64,000 nt of DNA from CAG-238 sp963601575 (GCA_963601575.1 CAVCFO010000008.1:1-64000); one strand, 5' to 3'; shown: positions 25,567-34,387, counted from the stretch's first letter. Notes: a model not told the origin generated them from the letters alone. Numbers and translations are program-made.

Positions 25567-28515
25567 ATGAACAAGCAAGCAAATTATTTTAAGCCTTACT
25601 TGAAAAAGGCGCTGGTCCTGCTCATGGCAGTGGTCATGGTGTTTACCTATATGCCGAGCATGGCATTTGCGGGAGTGGGCGAACCTGAGGATAATAATAC
25701 AGCGACGACAACCGAAACCTGCCCGGTAACAATAAAAACACCTGATGGTACGGCGCTGACCGCGACAGCAACAGAGGAAACCATAGCCGGGGATGGCACA
25801 TATACGCTAGGAAGTGCTACAGTTTACGAAGTTCAGGTTACAGCCGAAGCCACAGAGGTAACAATTTCTGGATATGATAAGGATGATGACAGCGAAGCTG
25901 ATAACTTCTTGGCATATAACTATGATGAAGACGGAAACTGGCTTGCGGGATACTACAGTGACGGGGGGGCTACTGGTGTTAAGGAATCAGAAGTTGATGT
26001 AGACAGCAACAGTGACAATGTTGCTGACTATGTCTATGTTCAGACACCGTACAATACCAGCTGGCAGAGCAGCTTTATCTGCGCGATCAAGTTTGTATAT
26101 GAAATGCCACTTACGGTCAAGGCAGGGGAGGCAGAGCTGACCTGCACAAGGGCCTATGCGGGCGGCTATGACTGCGGCATGGGTGCAATGGATCTTTATG
26201 TTATCGAGCTTCCTAAAAATACAGACGAGGTTACCCTGGCAAGAACTTCAAATGGAAAAAACGATGAGATTGTAGCCTACAATTATGATGGAACAACATA
26301 TCTTGCACAGGCAAAAACCAACGAGGACAAGAGCGTAACTGCGAAAACACATTTGACCGAAAAATCTGACGAAGACTATAATAAATCGATCGTAAACGAA
26401 GGCACGGCAGGCAACTATCTGAGCGTGCAGGAACCATATACGTATGATGAAGAAGGAAATTGCACAGGCGGCGGCGCTAGCATCTGCGCAATCAAGCTCG
26501 TGCTTTCCGGTGAAACCCTGGACACAGACTCTGTTGAGAAGATCAAGGGGATGTTGCCATACGTGACTACCGAGAACGGTTTGGGATTTTATAGCAACAG
26601 CTACGGCGATTACTCAATGCTCGGCAACAACTGGTACAAGGGAAACGAGCTTAAGGCAGAGATCGGCCAGACCGCAGAGGAGCTGGATGGCAAGTATGCC
26701 TATCTTAATGCTGCAACGAGCGTTCCTACCGACTGGGATGCTGACGATATGAGCAAATTGACGCTGGAATGGTATTATAGCAATACTTACTCGGCTGAGG
26801 GCACAGGATATGAATGCGTAACGATAAACGGGCAGAGCACCGGCCTAGATGCTAACGGCGTGAAGGCATATAAGAACAAAGACGGATTTGAATATAATAA
26901 TCAGTATGTAAGTAGCACCTACGGAACCTACTACTGGTTTACATTGATCCCGGAAACGGTCGAAAAGGGAAACTACTACTACTATGTGGAAATCTCATAT
27001 ACTGACGAGGATGGAAAAACGCAGAGCATTTCAAGCAAGAGCTGCCAGGCCTGGGTAGTCGTAAGCGAAAAAGCATCGCAGCCTTCGGGAAGCAGCGGTA
27101 GCATTACTGTCAGCTTCAAATTGAATGGATATGACGGGATGAAGAGTATTGCAAGGCAGAGCGTAACTACTCCTGCAGGCTCTACGGTCGGAACGGTATT
27201 CGAAAAGGTTCTGACGGGAAGCGGATATAAGTATACATATAAAGGCAGCAACTACATCTCCGAAATCACCGACAGCAGCGGTTATGTCCTTGGAGAATTC
27301 GACCGCGGTTCAAATTCGGGATGGATGTACCTGGTTAATGACAAGGCGCCGACGGTTGGCCTGAAAAGCTATAATCTTTCCGACGGCGACAGTATAGTAT
27401 GGTACTACACAGGCGATTATACAAAGGACACCTATGCAAGATCGTCCATGTCTACTGTGTCGAGCACCGTAACCACCGACACAACCTCCGGTTCTGCCGC
27501 GACCACAACGGCGCCGACCGAGACTAAGGTAACGGAAAAGACCAACGCCGACGGCACGAAAGAAAAGACCGCAACCGTAACGGTTTCTGCCGCGAACCAG
27601 ACGGAAATCGTAAAACAGGCTGCGGACAAGAAATCCACAGAAATTGTTCTCGAAGTTGCAAGCACGCAGACTGCCGGCGCACAGAACGTTCAGCTACAGC
27701 TCAATGTGTCATTCGTTAAGAACGTAAGCGAAAAGACAGACGCCGCTCTAACGGTAAACACAGAAAACGGCACCGTAAGTCTCGACCAGAACACCATCAA
27801 AACGGTACTTGACGAGGCGAAAGGAACGACCATCACCCTTGATGTGAATAAGGTTGCAAACCCGACGGAAGTTCAGAAGAAAGCCGCAGGCACAAACGGA
27901 CAGATTCTTAGTCTCACCGTAAAATCCGGCGACAAGACCATAACCGACTTCAAGACGGGAACGGTTACCGTAACCGTTGCCATTTCAACGGCATTGCAGA
28001 ATAAGCGAGTAGCCGCGATCCACATCGCAGAGGACGGCAAAATCGAACAGATGCCGGGAAAGAGCAGAGAAGTTGGCGGCAAGAAGTGCTACGAGTTCAC
28101 GACATCGCACTTCTCAGACTTCGCACTGGTAGACGCTGACGAGCTTGGGCTCGAAACAGAGGACGAAATTGATGCAGCGGCACTGGTTGCAAAGCTCACT
28201 CCGGTTGCACGCTCCGCAAAGACCGCCAAGGGTTACATCAAGGTGCAGGCAAGCCTCGATAAAAGCGATAAGGCGATTATAAGCGAGCTTCAGGATGCAG
28301 GCTACACCGTAAAATACCGCTTCTATCGTTCCACGAAGAAGTCGGCAAGCTACAAGTCTGCGCTGACAAAGAAGACAACATCGTACACCAACACCAGCGG
28401 CAAGAAAGGCACGAAGTACTACTATAAAGTGCAGGTGAGAGTGTATGACAAGAGCGGAAAGCTGGTTGCAAAGACGGCACTTAAACAGTGCAAGTACGCT
28501 TGCCGCAAGTTCTAA
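25567..28515 (+). CDS. Large secreted protein with DUF4430 domain
   Basis: 982-residue exported protein. Signal peptide at about 1-36 with a hydrophobic core LVLLMAVVMVFTY and cleavage near AFAG. Two similar N-terminal modules (about 45-185 and 185-310) each end in SICAIKLV/SFICAIKFV-like strands. A DUF4430 domain lies at about 510-620 (GSNSGWMYLVNDKAP, YNLSDGDSIVWYYTGDYT), a fold seen in cobalamin-binding and cell-surface proteins. A Thr-rich linker and a beta-rich region follow. The last 90 residues resemble a fibronectin-type repeat with SYTNTSGKKGTKYYYKVQVR. No LPxTG sorting signal is visible, so it is released or held non-covalently. Flanked on both sides by the same intergenic repeat family. 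Confidence 0.82.
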   Translation: MNKQANYFKPYLKKALVLLMAVVMVFTYMPSMAFAGVGEPEDNNTATTTETCPVTIKTPDGTALTATATEETIAGDGTYTLGSATVYEVQVTAEATEVTISGYDKDDDSEADNFLAYNYDEDGNWLAGYYSDGGATGVKESEVDVDSNSDNVADYVYVQTPYNTSWQSSFICAIKFVYEMPLTVKAGEAELTCTRAYAGGYDCGMGAMDLYVIELPKNTDEVTLARTSNGKNDEIVAYNYDGTTYLAQAKTNEDKSVTAKTHLTEKSDEDYNKSIVNEGTAGNYLSVQEPYTYDEEGNCTGGGASICAIKLVLSGETLDTDSVEKIKGMLPYVTTENGLGFYSNSYGDYSMLGNNWYKGNELKAEIGQTAEELDGKYAYLNAATSVPTDWDADDMSKLTLEWYYSNTYSAEGTGYECVTINGQSTGLDANGVKAYKNKDGFEYNNQYVSSTYGTYYWFTLIPETVEKGNYYYYVEISYTDEDGKTQSISSKSCQAWVVVSEKASQPSGSSGSITVSFKLNGYDGMKSIARQSVTTPAGSTVGTVFEKVLTGSGYKYTYKGSNYISEITDSSGYVLGEFDRGSNSGWMYLVNDKAPTVGLKSYNLSDGDSIVWYYTGDYTKDTYARSSMSTVSSTVTTDTTSGSAATTTAPTETKVTEKTNADGTKEKTATVTVSAANQTEIVKQAADKKSTEIVLEVASTQTAGAQNVQLQLNVSFVKNVSEKTDAALTVNTENGTVSLDQNTIKTVLDEAKGTTITLDVNKVANPTEVQKKAAGTNGQILSLTVKSGDKTITDFKTGTVTVTVAISTALQNKRVAAIHIAEDGKIEQMPGKSREVGGKKCYEFTTSHFSDFALVDADELGLETEDEIDAAALVAKLTPVARSAKTAKGYIKVQASLDKSDKAIISELQDAGYTVKYRFYRSTKKSASYKSALTKKTTSYTNTSGKKGTKYYYKVQVRVYDKSGKLVAKTALKQCKYACRKF

Positions 28516-28529
28516 ACTTGAATGCTTGT

Positions 28530-28870
28530 TAAAATCGCCTGTGGCGTTGTTGGCTGCGGGCGGAGAGATAAAATTGCGGCAGCGCGATTCCACTTCGCTA
28601 GAAGAAACATATGAAGAGCCGGCAACAAAATTGCGGCAGCACGATTCCGCAGGTGCAAACAAGAAATGTTTGCACCGAGGACGCGCGCCAGAGCAATTTA
28701 TGTCTGCCGGCTCCTATTTAATAGAAGTGTGATTTGCAAGATGCCGCCGGCGAGTGCGTCTCGCACTCAAACTGGCATTTGCCTTCGCACCGAGGACAAG
28801 CGCAGAGCAATTTATGTCCTCGAAGCCTCTATGGTTAGCCACAAACGATTTTTCCGGCGCATTTTCAGAA
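28530..28870. repeat. Structured intergenic repeats, downstream array
   Basis: At least three partial copies of the family seen at 25254-25450: 28530-28594 with stem CGCCTG/CGGGCG, where a C-to-T change keeps pairing as G-T; 28626-28704 with the perfect GTGCAAACA/TGTTTGCAC hairpin; and 28786-28870 with the GCAATTTATGTCCTCGAAGCC and TTAGCCACAAACGATTTTT modules. Stem pairing is kept while loops differ between copies. Confidence 0.75.
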
Positions 28871-28876
28871 ATCATG

Positions 28877-28907
28877 AAAACCCCGAAGCTGCTACCTTCG
28901 GGGTTTT
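28877..28907. terminator. Terminator after the surface protein gene
   Basis: Perfect 12-bp inverted repeat AAAACCCCGAAG/CTTCGGGGTTTT with a 7-base loop. The T-run is short on both strands. From here to 29186 I see only a GC-rich hairpin near 28953-28975 and no gene. Confidence 0.8.
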
Positions 28908-29186
28908 CGCTATGCCGGGCATAAGGACAGTGTAAACATAAATAAGAGTCCAAGCAGAGGGCTTCGGCTCGCTGCTTTCTTAGTCTGATAGAAAAACGCG
29001 TCCTGAACAAAATAACTGCCGCAAATAGGGCAGGCGCGTCACTTTTTATAAATTAGGCGACGCACCGGGGCCAAAAACAAAACGCCGACACGCGTGTAAG
29101 CAAAACGCGCCGCCAAGGCCTTGAAAATCCTAAAATTTGCCCATCAAAAAAGTTTGAAATCTCGCGAAATTTTTTTCAAAAAACAC

Positions 29187-29215
29187 TTGCCAAACTTGAA
29201 AAGTTGATATATACT
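29187..29215 (+). promoter_or_regulatory. Main promoter of the S10-spc-alpha operon
   Basis: TTGCCA (29187-29192), exactly 17 bp, TATACT (29210-29215), preceded by an A/T-rich tract. Predicted start near 29222. It is the strongest-looking promoter before the ribosomal genes. Confidence 0.8.
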
Positions 29216-29221
29216 AAAAAG

Positions 29222-29420
29222 GCTTGCTTAAGGCGATGAAACGGGAAGTTGCTGAGCTATCAGGTAATTTCCGTGGAGAATTGTCCCCACAAGATGGGGG
29301 CGAAGGGATTCGCCTGATTTTTGCTTTGTGCGTGACTACGGGAAACGCACGGAGGCGTGTACGGATAAGCAAGAACGACTGCACGCTTTGAAATCAAGGC
29401 ATTTGAACCCCTTGTACAAG
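29222..29420 (+). ncRNA. Structured leader RNA of the S10 operon
   Basis: The untranslated leader of about 240 nt holds pairable segments: ACGGGAAGTT (29241-29250) with AATTTCCGT, TCCCC with GGGGG around ACAAGAT (29284-29300), ATCAGG (29259-29264) with CCTGAT (29313-29318) followed by TTTTTG, and GTGCGT with ACGCAC (29329-29350). The ATCAGG/CCTGAT pair closing on a T-run could act as a terminator alternative to the upstream pairings. Control by a ribosomal protein such as L4 or S10 is known for this operon in other bacteria; the ligand here is unknown. Confidence 0.6.
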
Positions 29421-29461
29421 CATAGCGAAAACAGTACAAAAATTATTTCAGGAGGAAAACA

Positions 29462-29773
29462 ATGAGCGAATTACAAAAAATCAGAATTAAGCTTAAGGCT
29501 TATGACCACGCGTTATTAGACCAGTCTGCTGCCAAGATCGTAGAAACAGCCAAAAAGACAGGCGCAGATGTTTCCGGTCCGATTCCGCTGCCTACAGAAA
29601 AGGAAGTCGTAACTATCTTGAGAGCCGTTCACAAATACAAGGACAGCAGAGAGCAGTTCGAGCAGAGAACTCACAAGAGACTTATCGACATCACAAATGC
29701 AACGCTGAAGACGACCGACGCTTTGACCAAGCTCGACTTGCCGGCAGGCGTTGACATCGAGATCAAACTCTAA
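29462..29773 (+). CDS. rpsJ: 30S ribosomal protein uS10
   Basis: Component of the 30S head, and as NusE a partner of NusB in antitermination. 103 residues, full family length, with KIRIKLKAYDHALLDQSA at the start and the conserved THKRLIDI and LPAGVDIEIKL end. AGGAGG precedes ATG at 29462. First gene of the long ribosomal operon; an unusual 187-bp spacer separates it from rplC. Confidence 0.97.
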   Translation: MSELQKIRIKLKAYDHALLDQSAAKIVETAKKTGADVSGPIPLPTEKEVVTILRAVHKYKDSREQFEQRTHKRLIDITNATLKTTDALTKLDLPAGVDIEIKL

Positions 29774-29960
29774 TCTGCAAGCGTTTGAAATCGAAGCTAT
29801 AAGCTAGAAGGGACCTTCCCTTAGTAAGAATGCATGAGAGGGAAAAGCCGGCCCGAATCGACCTGTGTGGATTCGCAGCGAAGCGCCTGAGCGTGCGATG
29901 CAGCGCGCGGCTCGGCAAGGCACACCAGAGCATTCCAATGTTAAGACAAGGAGAAAAAAT
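29774..29960 (+). other. Structured spacer between rpsJ and rplC
   Basis: 187 bp without a gene, in an operon where most gaps are 10-20 bp. Visible pairs are AAGGGA/TCCCTT, CGAATC/GATTCG around a 10-base loop (29855-29876), and GCxxGAGC/GCTCxGC near 29885-29914. No promoter is obvious. Possibly a binding site for L3 or L4, or a processing site. Confidence 0.45.
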
Positions 29961-30596
29961 ATGAAAACAATCTTAGGAAAAAAGATGGGCATGACTCAGA
30001 TTTTCGATGAAGACGGAAATGTGATTCCGGTAACAGTCATCGAAGCAGGCCCGGAAGTTGTAACTCAGGTAAAGACTGTTGAAACAGACGGTTACAACGC
30101 AGTACAAGTTGGTTTTGAAGACCAGAAACCGCAAAGAGTTAACAAACCTTTGACAGGACATTTCGAAAAGGCAGGAGTTACTCCGAAAAAGCATTTGGCT
30201 GAATTCAGAATAGAAGACGGCGAAAGCTACGAAGTAGGACAGGTGATCACGGTTGCTGATTTCGAAGTTGGGAGTAAGCTTGACATCACAGGCACCTCCA
30301 AAGGTAAGGGAACTCAGGGTAACATCAAAAGACACGGCCACCACAGAGGCCCTATGAGCCACGGTTCCAAGCATAAGAGACTTGCAGGCGCACTCGCAGC
30401 AGGCACTTACCCGTCGAGAGTATTCAAGGGCAATGCAGGCCCCGGCAGAATGGGTAGAGACACGGTTACCGTTCAGAACGTGGTTTTAGTAAAAGTTATC
30501 GAAGAAAGAAACCTTATGCTGGTTAAGGGCGCAGTACCGGGAAACAAAGGCGGACTGGTTCGCGTTCAGTATGCAGTAAAAGGTCAGGACAAATAA
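29961..30596 (+). CDS. rplC: 50S ribosomal protein uL3
   Basis: Early-assembly 50S protein with an extension that reaches the peptidyl transferase centre. 211 residues. Seen are GKKMGMTQIFDEDGNVIPVT, the basic loop HGHHRGPMSHGSKHKR and FKGNAGPGRMG. ATG at 29961 follows AAGGAG and gives the standard start MKTILGKKMGM; an upstream in-frame frame through the spacer is not coding. Confidence 0.97.
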   Translation: MKTILGKKMGMTQIFDEDGNVIPVTVIEAGPEVVTQVKTVETDGYNAVQVGFEDQKPQRVNKPLTGHFEKAGVTPKKHLAEFRIEDGESYEVGQVITVADFEVGSKLDITGTSKGKGTQGNIKRHGHHRGPMSHGSKHKRLAGALAAGTYPSRVFKGNAGPGRMGRDTVTVQNVVLVKVIEERNLMLVKGAVPGNKGGLVRVQYAVKGQDK

Positions 30597-30623
30597 TAGA
30601 CTTTCGGAAAGGAGGAAGCACAA

Positions 30624-31247
30624 ATGGCAAAAGTAACAATGCTCAACATGGCAGGAGCTGAAGCCGGAACAATCGAACTTAACGATGCGATTTTCGGAAT
30701 CACTCCAAACGAAAACGCTGTTCACGCAGTAGTGAAGAACTACTTAGCTAACCAAAGACAGGGCACTCAGTCCGCAAAGACAAGAGGCGAAGTCAGAGGA
30801 GGCGGTAGAAAGCCTTTCAGACAAAAAGGAACAGGTCGTCACAGACAAGGCAGCTCAACAGACCCGTCACAGATCGGCGGCGGCGTTGTATTCGCACCGA
30901 AGCCTCGCGACTACAGATATACATTACCTAAGAAATTAAGAAGACTCGCAATGAAGTCTGCACTTTCCTCAAAGGTACTCGAAAACGAGATCATCGTACT
31001 GGATGAACTCAAATTCGAAGCACCGAAGACCAAAGAAATGGTGGGGGTACTCGAAAATATCAAAGCAGGCAGAAAAGCTTTGATCATCATGGCTGAAAAG
31101 GACGAAAACGTAGTAAGATCCGCAGCCAACATCCCGGGAGTAAGAACTGCTCTCGTAGGAACAATGAACGTTTACGAAATCGTAAACCACGAAAGCTTCA
31201 TCGTAACACAGGAAGCGGTTAAGAAGATCGAGGAGGTGTACATCTAA
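30624..31247 (+). CDS. rplD: 50S ribosomal protein uL4
   Basis: Lines the exit-tunnel constriction; in E. coli it represses its own operon. 207 residues. The tunnel loop GGGRKPFRQKGTGRHRQGS is present, then VFAPKPRDYRYTLPKKLRR and the usual C-terminal Rossmann-like half. AAAGGAGG precedes the start. Its stop shares a base with the rplW start (TAATG). Confidence 0.97.
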   Translation: MAKVTMLNMAGAEAGTIELNDAIFGITPNENAVHAVVKNYLANQRQGTQSAKTRGEVRGGGRKPFRQKGTGRHRQGSSTDPSQIGGGVVFAPKPRDYRYTLPKKLRRLAMKSALSSKVLENEIIVLDELKFEAPKTKEMVGVLENIKAGRKALIIMAEKDENVVRSAANIPGVRTALVGTMNVYEIVNHESFIVTQEAVKKIEEVYI

Positions 31248-31537
31248 TGAAAACAGCATATGACATCATTTTGACACCTGTTATTTCGGAACAGTCCATG
31301 GACGTAGCCGTAGACAAGAAGTACACTTTCAAAGTAGCAACAGACGCAAACAAGACTCAGGTCAAGAAAGCTGTTGAAGAAATCTTCGGTGTTGAAGTAG
31401 CAAAAGTAAACATTATGAACTATGACGGTAAAATCAAGAGAATGGGAAGAAACGTGGGCAGAACCGCTGCTTACAAAAAAGCAATCGTAACACTTACTGC
31501 AGGCAGTAAGGAAATCGAATTCTTCCAAGGACTATAA
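31247..31537 (+). CDS. rplW: 50S ribosomal protein uL23
   Basis: Sits at the tunnel exit and is the docking point for trigger factor and SRP. 96 residues with YDIILTPVISEQSM, KYTFKVATDANKTQVKKAVE and VNIMNYDGKIKRMGR, all typical. Translationally coupled to rplD by the TAATG overlap. Confidence 0.97.
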   Translation: MKTAYDIILTPVISEQSMDVAVDKKYTFKVATDANKTQVKKAVEEIFGVEVAKVNIMNYDGKIKRMGRNVGRTAAYKKAIVTLTAGSKEIEFFQGL

Positions 31538-31554
31538 TATAGGAGGTTAAACAA

Positions 31555-32388
31555 ATGGGAATTAGAAAATATAATCCAACTACTCCTGGTCTTAGAGGTA
31601 TGACAGTTTCCACATTCGAAGAAATCACAACCTCAACGCCTGAAAAGTCCTTGACTGTAACGCTCAAAAAGCACGCAGGAAGAAACAACAGAGGCAAAAT
31701 CACTGTTAGACATCAGGGCGGCGGCACAAGACCAAAATACAGAATCATCGACTTCAAGAGAACAAAGGACGATGTACCTGCAACCGTAGCAACTATCGAA
31801 TACGATCCGAACAGAAGCGCAAATATCGCACTCCTTGTTTATGCGGATGGCGAGAAGAAATACATCCTTGCTCCGAAGGGACTTACCGTAGGCCAGAAGG
31901 TTGTATCCGGTCCTGAAGCCGACATCGTTACCGGTAACGCGCTTCCGATCGCAAACATTCCGGTTGGTACGATCATCCACAACGTAGAGCTCAAGCCGGG
32001 CAAGGGCGGCCAGCTTGCAAGATCCGCAGGCAACGGCGCTCAGCTCATGGCAAAGGAAGGAGATTACGCACAGGTAAGACTTCCATCCGGCGAAGTTAGA
32101 AAGATCAGCATGAGATGCAGAGCTACAATCGGCGAAGTCGGAAACGGCGACCACGCAAACATCCAGATCGGTAAAGCAGGCCGCAAGAGACACATGGGCG
32201 TAAGACCTACCGTAAGAGGTTCCGTAATGAACCCTAACGATCACCCACATGGCGGTGGTGAAGGTAGAGCACCTGTCGGCCGCAAGAGCCCGGTTACTCC
32301 TTGGGGTAAGCCTGCTCTCGGATACAAGACGAGAAAGAAGAACAAACCTTCAAACAAATATATCGTAAAGAGAAGAAATGAAAAATAG
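31555..32388 (+). CDS. rplB: 50S ribosomal protein uL2
   Basis: Core 50S protein needed for subunit joining and peptidyl transfer. 277 residues. The C-terminal signature GVRPTVRGSVMNPNDHPHGG, with the conserved histidine near the catalytic centre, and VTPWGKPALGYKTR are intact, as is the N-terminal KKHAGRNNRGKITVRHQGGG. AGGAGG precedes the start. Confidence 0.98.
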   Translation: MGIRKYNPTTPGLRGMTVSTFEEITTSTPEKSLTVTLKKHAGRNNRGKITVRHQGGGTRPKYRIIDFKRTKDDVPATVATIEYDPNRSANIALLVYADGEKKYILAPKGLTVGQKVVSGPEADIVTGNALPIANIPVGTIIHNVELKPGKGGQLARSAGNGAQLMAKEGDYAQVRLPSGEVRKISMRCRATIGEVGNGDHANIQIGKAGRKRHMGVRPTVRGSVMNPNDHPHGGGEGRAPVGRKSPVTPWGKPALGYKTRKKNKPSNKYIVKRRNEK

Positions 32389-32406
32389 TAGGAAGGAGCA
32401 AAGATA

Positions 32407-32688
32407 ATGGGTAGATCACTTAAAAAAGGTCCTTTCGTAAACGCTAAGCTGCTGAAGGCTATCGAAGAGCTCAACGCGGCTAACGATAAGAAAGTTATCA
32501 AGACATGGTCAAGACCATCCACAATATTCCCGCAGATGGTGGGACACACTATCGCAGTGCACGACGGCAAGAAACATGTTCCTGTATATATCACAGAAGA
32601 CATGGTAGGACACAGACTTGGAGAATTTGCTCCTACGAGAAACTACAGAGGTCACGCTGCTGACAAATCATCAAAGGTAAAGAAATAA
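32407..32688 (+). CDS. rpsS: 30S ribosomal protein uS19
   Basis: Head protein that pairs with S13 near the A site. 93 residues, with MGRSLKKGPFV at the start and the family signature GHRLGEFAPTRNYRGH near residue 70. GGAAGGAG lies upstream. Standard position between rplB and rplV. Confidence 0.97.
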   Translation: MGRSLKKGPFVNAKLLKAIEELNAANDKKVIKTWSRPSTIFPQMVGHTIAVHDGKKHVPVYITEDMVGHRLGEFAPTRNYRGHAADKSSKVKK

Positions 32689-32706
32689 GAAAGGAGATAA
32701 TGAGAA

Positions 32707-33042
32707 ATGGAAGCAAAAGCAGTTTCTAAATACGTGAGAATGTCTCCTATCAAGCTGAAACCGATTACTGATTTGGTAAGAGGTAAGGACTTAAACGAGG
32801 CATTGAACATCTTGAAGTTCACCCCGGGCAAAGGTTCAGAAATCGTAGAAAAGGTTGTTAAATCAGCTGCAGCAAACGCTGAGAACAATTTCGACATGAA
32901 TCCGGACAACTTATATGTTGCAGAAGTATATGCTAACCAGGGCCCGACCATGAAGAGATGGAGAGCCGGTTCACAGGGCAGAGCATCAATCATCTTAAAG
33001 AGATCGAGCCATGTAGGCGTGACTCTTAGAGAGAAAGAATAG
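32707..33042 (+). CDS. rplV: 50S ribosomal protein uL22
   Basis: Its beta-hairpin lines the exit tunnel opposite L4. 111 residues with KYVRMSPIKLKPITDLVRGK and the hairpin region GPTMKRWRAGSQGRAS. The hairpin carries AGSQ where many bacteria have PRAM or PRAQ, a small variation in the macrolide-contact loop. Starts 18 bp after rpsS. Confidence 0.96.
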   Translation: MEAKAVSKYVRMSPIKLKPITDLVRGKDLNEALNILKFTPGKGSEIVEKVVKSAAANAENNFDMNPDNLYVAEVYANQGPTMKRWRAGSQGRASIILKRSSHVGVTLREKE

Positions 33043-33053
33043 GAGGTTCACTA

Positions 33054-33929
33054 ATGGGTCAGAAAGTTAGTCCACATGGTTTGAGAGTGGGCGTTATAAA
33101 AGACTGGGATTCCAAATGGTATGCAGATAAAGCTAACTTTGCAGACTACCTTGTAGAAGATAACAAAGTAAGAGAATATGTAAAGAAAAAATTATATGTT
33201 GCCGGAGTTTCAAAGGTGCTGATCGAAAGAGCAGCAGAAAACAAAATCAGAGTCATCGTTCTTACCGCTAAGCCGGGCATGGTAATCGGAAGAGCCGGCG
33301 ACGGAATCGAAGTTCTCAAGAACGACATCAAGAAGATGACCGGCAAGGAAGTTGAAATTTCCATCGAAGAAGTAAGAAGAGCAGAGCTCGACGCGCAGCT
33401 TACGGCAGAAAGCATCGCCCAGGCACTCGAAAGACGTGTTTCCTTCAGAAGAGCAATGAAGCAGGCTATCGGAAGAACCATGAAAGCCGGTTCCAAGGGC
33501 ATCAAGGTTCTTTGCTCCGGAAGACTTGGCGGCGCAGAAATCGCAAGAAGCGAAAAGTATAGCGAAGGTAACGTTCCGCTTCACACTTTGAGAGCCGACA
33601 TCGACTACGGATTCGCAGAAGCCGACACCACATACGGCAAAATCGGCGTAAAGGTTTGGATCAACCACGGCGAAATCCTCGACAAGGGTCTAAAGAGCGC
33701 AGTTTCTGAAGAAAAGCGCGAAAAGAGAGAAAGAAGACCTAGAAAAGACGGCGAAAGACGCGAAAGAAGAAATGGCGGCGAAAGACGCGAAAGACGCGAA
33801 AGAAGCGATCGTCAGGAAGCGCCAAAGGCTATAAATCCAAGAGTAAGAAAGACTCCTAAGGTTGAGGCTAAACCGCAAGTTGAAGAACAAGTTGAAGCTG
33901 TAGAAGTTGCAGAAACAACGCAAGCATAA
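33054..33929 (+). CDS. rpsC: 30S ribosomal protein uS3 with long charged tail
   Basis: Forms the mRNA entry channel and helicase centre with S4 and S5. 291 residues, about 70 more than usual. The KH domain (GRAGDGIEVL) and the C-terminal S3 domain (GRLGGAEIARSEKYSEG, IDYGFAEADTTYGKIGVKVWI) are normal. After about residue 218 follows an Arg/Glu-rich tail (RRERRERSDR) and then a Val/Glu/Ala-rich end. The tail is in frame, followed at once by the rplP binding site, so it looks genuine rather than a readthrough. Confidence 0.96.
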   Translation: MGQKVSPHGLRVGVIKDWDSKWYADKANFADYLVEDNKVREYVKKKLYVAGVSKVLIERAAENKIRVIVLTAKPGMVIGRAGDGIEVLKNDIKKMTGKEVEISIEEVRRAELDAQLTAESIAQALERRVSFRRAMKQAIGRTMKAGSKGIKVLCSGRLGGAEIARSEKYSEGNVPLHTLRADIDYGFAEADTTYGKIGVKVWINHGEILDKGLKSAVSEEKREKRERRPRKDGERRERRNGGERRERRERSDRQEAPKAINPRVRKTPKVEAKPQVEEQVEAVEVAETTQA

Positions 33930-33955
33930 GCACACGGAAAGGAGGAACGAAAGCC

Positions 33956-34387
33956 ATGTTAATGCCAAAGCGCGTTAAACACAGAAGAGTTCACAGAGGA
34001 AGAATGAAAGGCGTTGCAACCAAGGGTAATACGATTACCTACGGCGCATACGGATTGGTTGCACAGGAATGTGGATGGATCACTTCTAATCAGATCGAGG
34101 CTGCTCGTATTGCGATGACCAGATCGATCAAAAGAGGTGGTAAAGTATATATCAAAATTTTCCCGCACAAGTCGGTTACCAAGAAGCCTGCCGAAGTACG
34201 TATGGGTTCCGGTAAAGGTGCTCCTGAGTACTGGGTAGCAGTAGTAAAGCCAGGTAGAGTAATGTTCGAAATCGAGGGCGTTTCCGAAGAAAAGGCAAGA
34301 GAGGCTATGAGACTTGCTTCTCACAAGCTCCCGGTTAAGTGCAAATTTGCCATCAAAGAAGAAGCAGCAAAGGGTGGTGAAGCATAA
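33956..34387 (+). CDS. rplP: 50S ribosomal protein uL16
   Basis: Binds near the A-site tRNA elbow. 143 residues with MLMPKRVKHRRVHRGRMKG, ITSNQIEAARIAMTR and VRMGSGKGAPEYWVAVVKPG. AAGGAGG lies upstream. Its TAA shares one base with the rpmC ATG. Confidence 0.97.
   Translation: MLMPKRVKHRRVHRGRMKGVATKGNTITYGAYGLVAQECGWITSNQIEAARIAMTRSIKRGGKVYIKIFPHKSVTKKPAEVRMGSGKGAPEYWVAVVKPGRVMFEIEGVSEEKAREAMRLASHKLPVKCKFAIKEEAAKGGEA

Noticed and set aside
28666..28935. 89-codon frame in the downstream repeat array
   Set aside because: Runs through repeat modules and a terminator; frame differs from the upstream copy.
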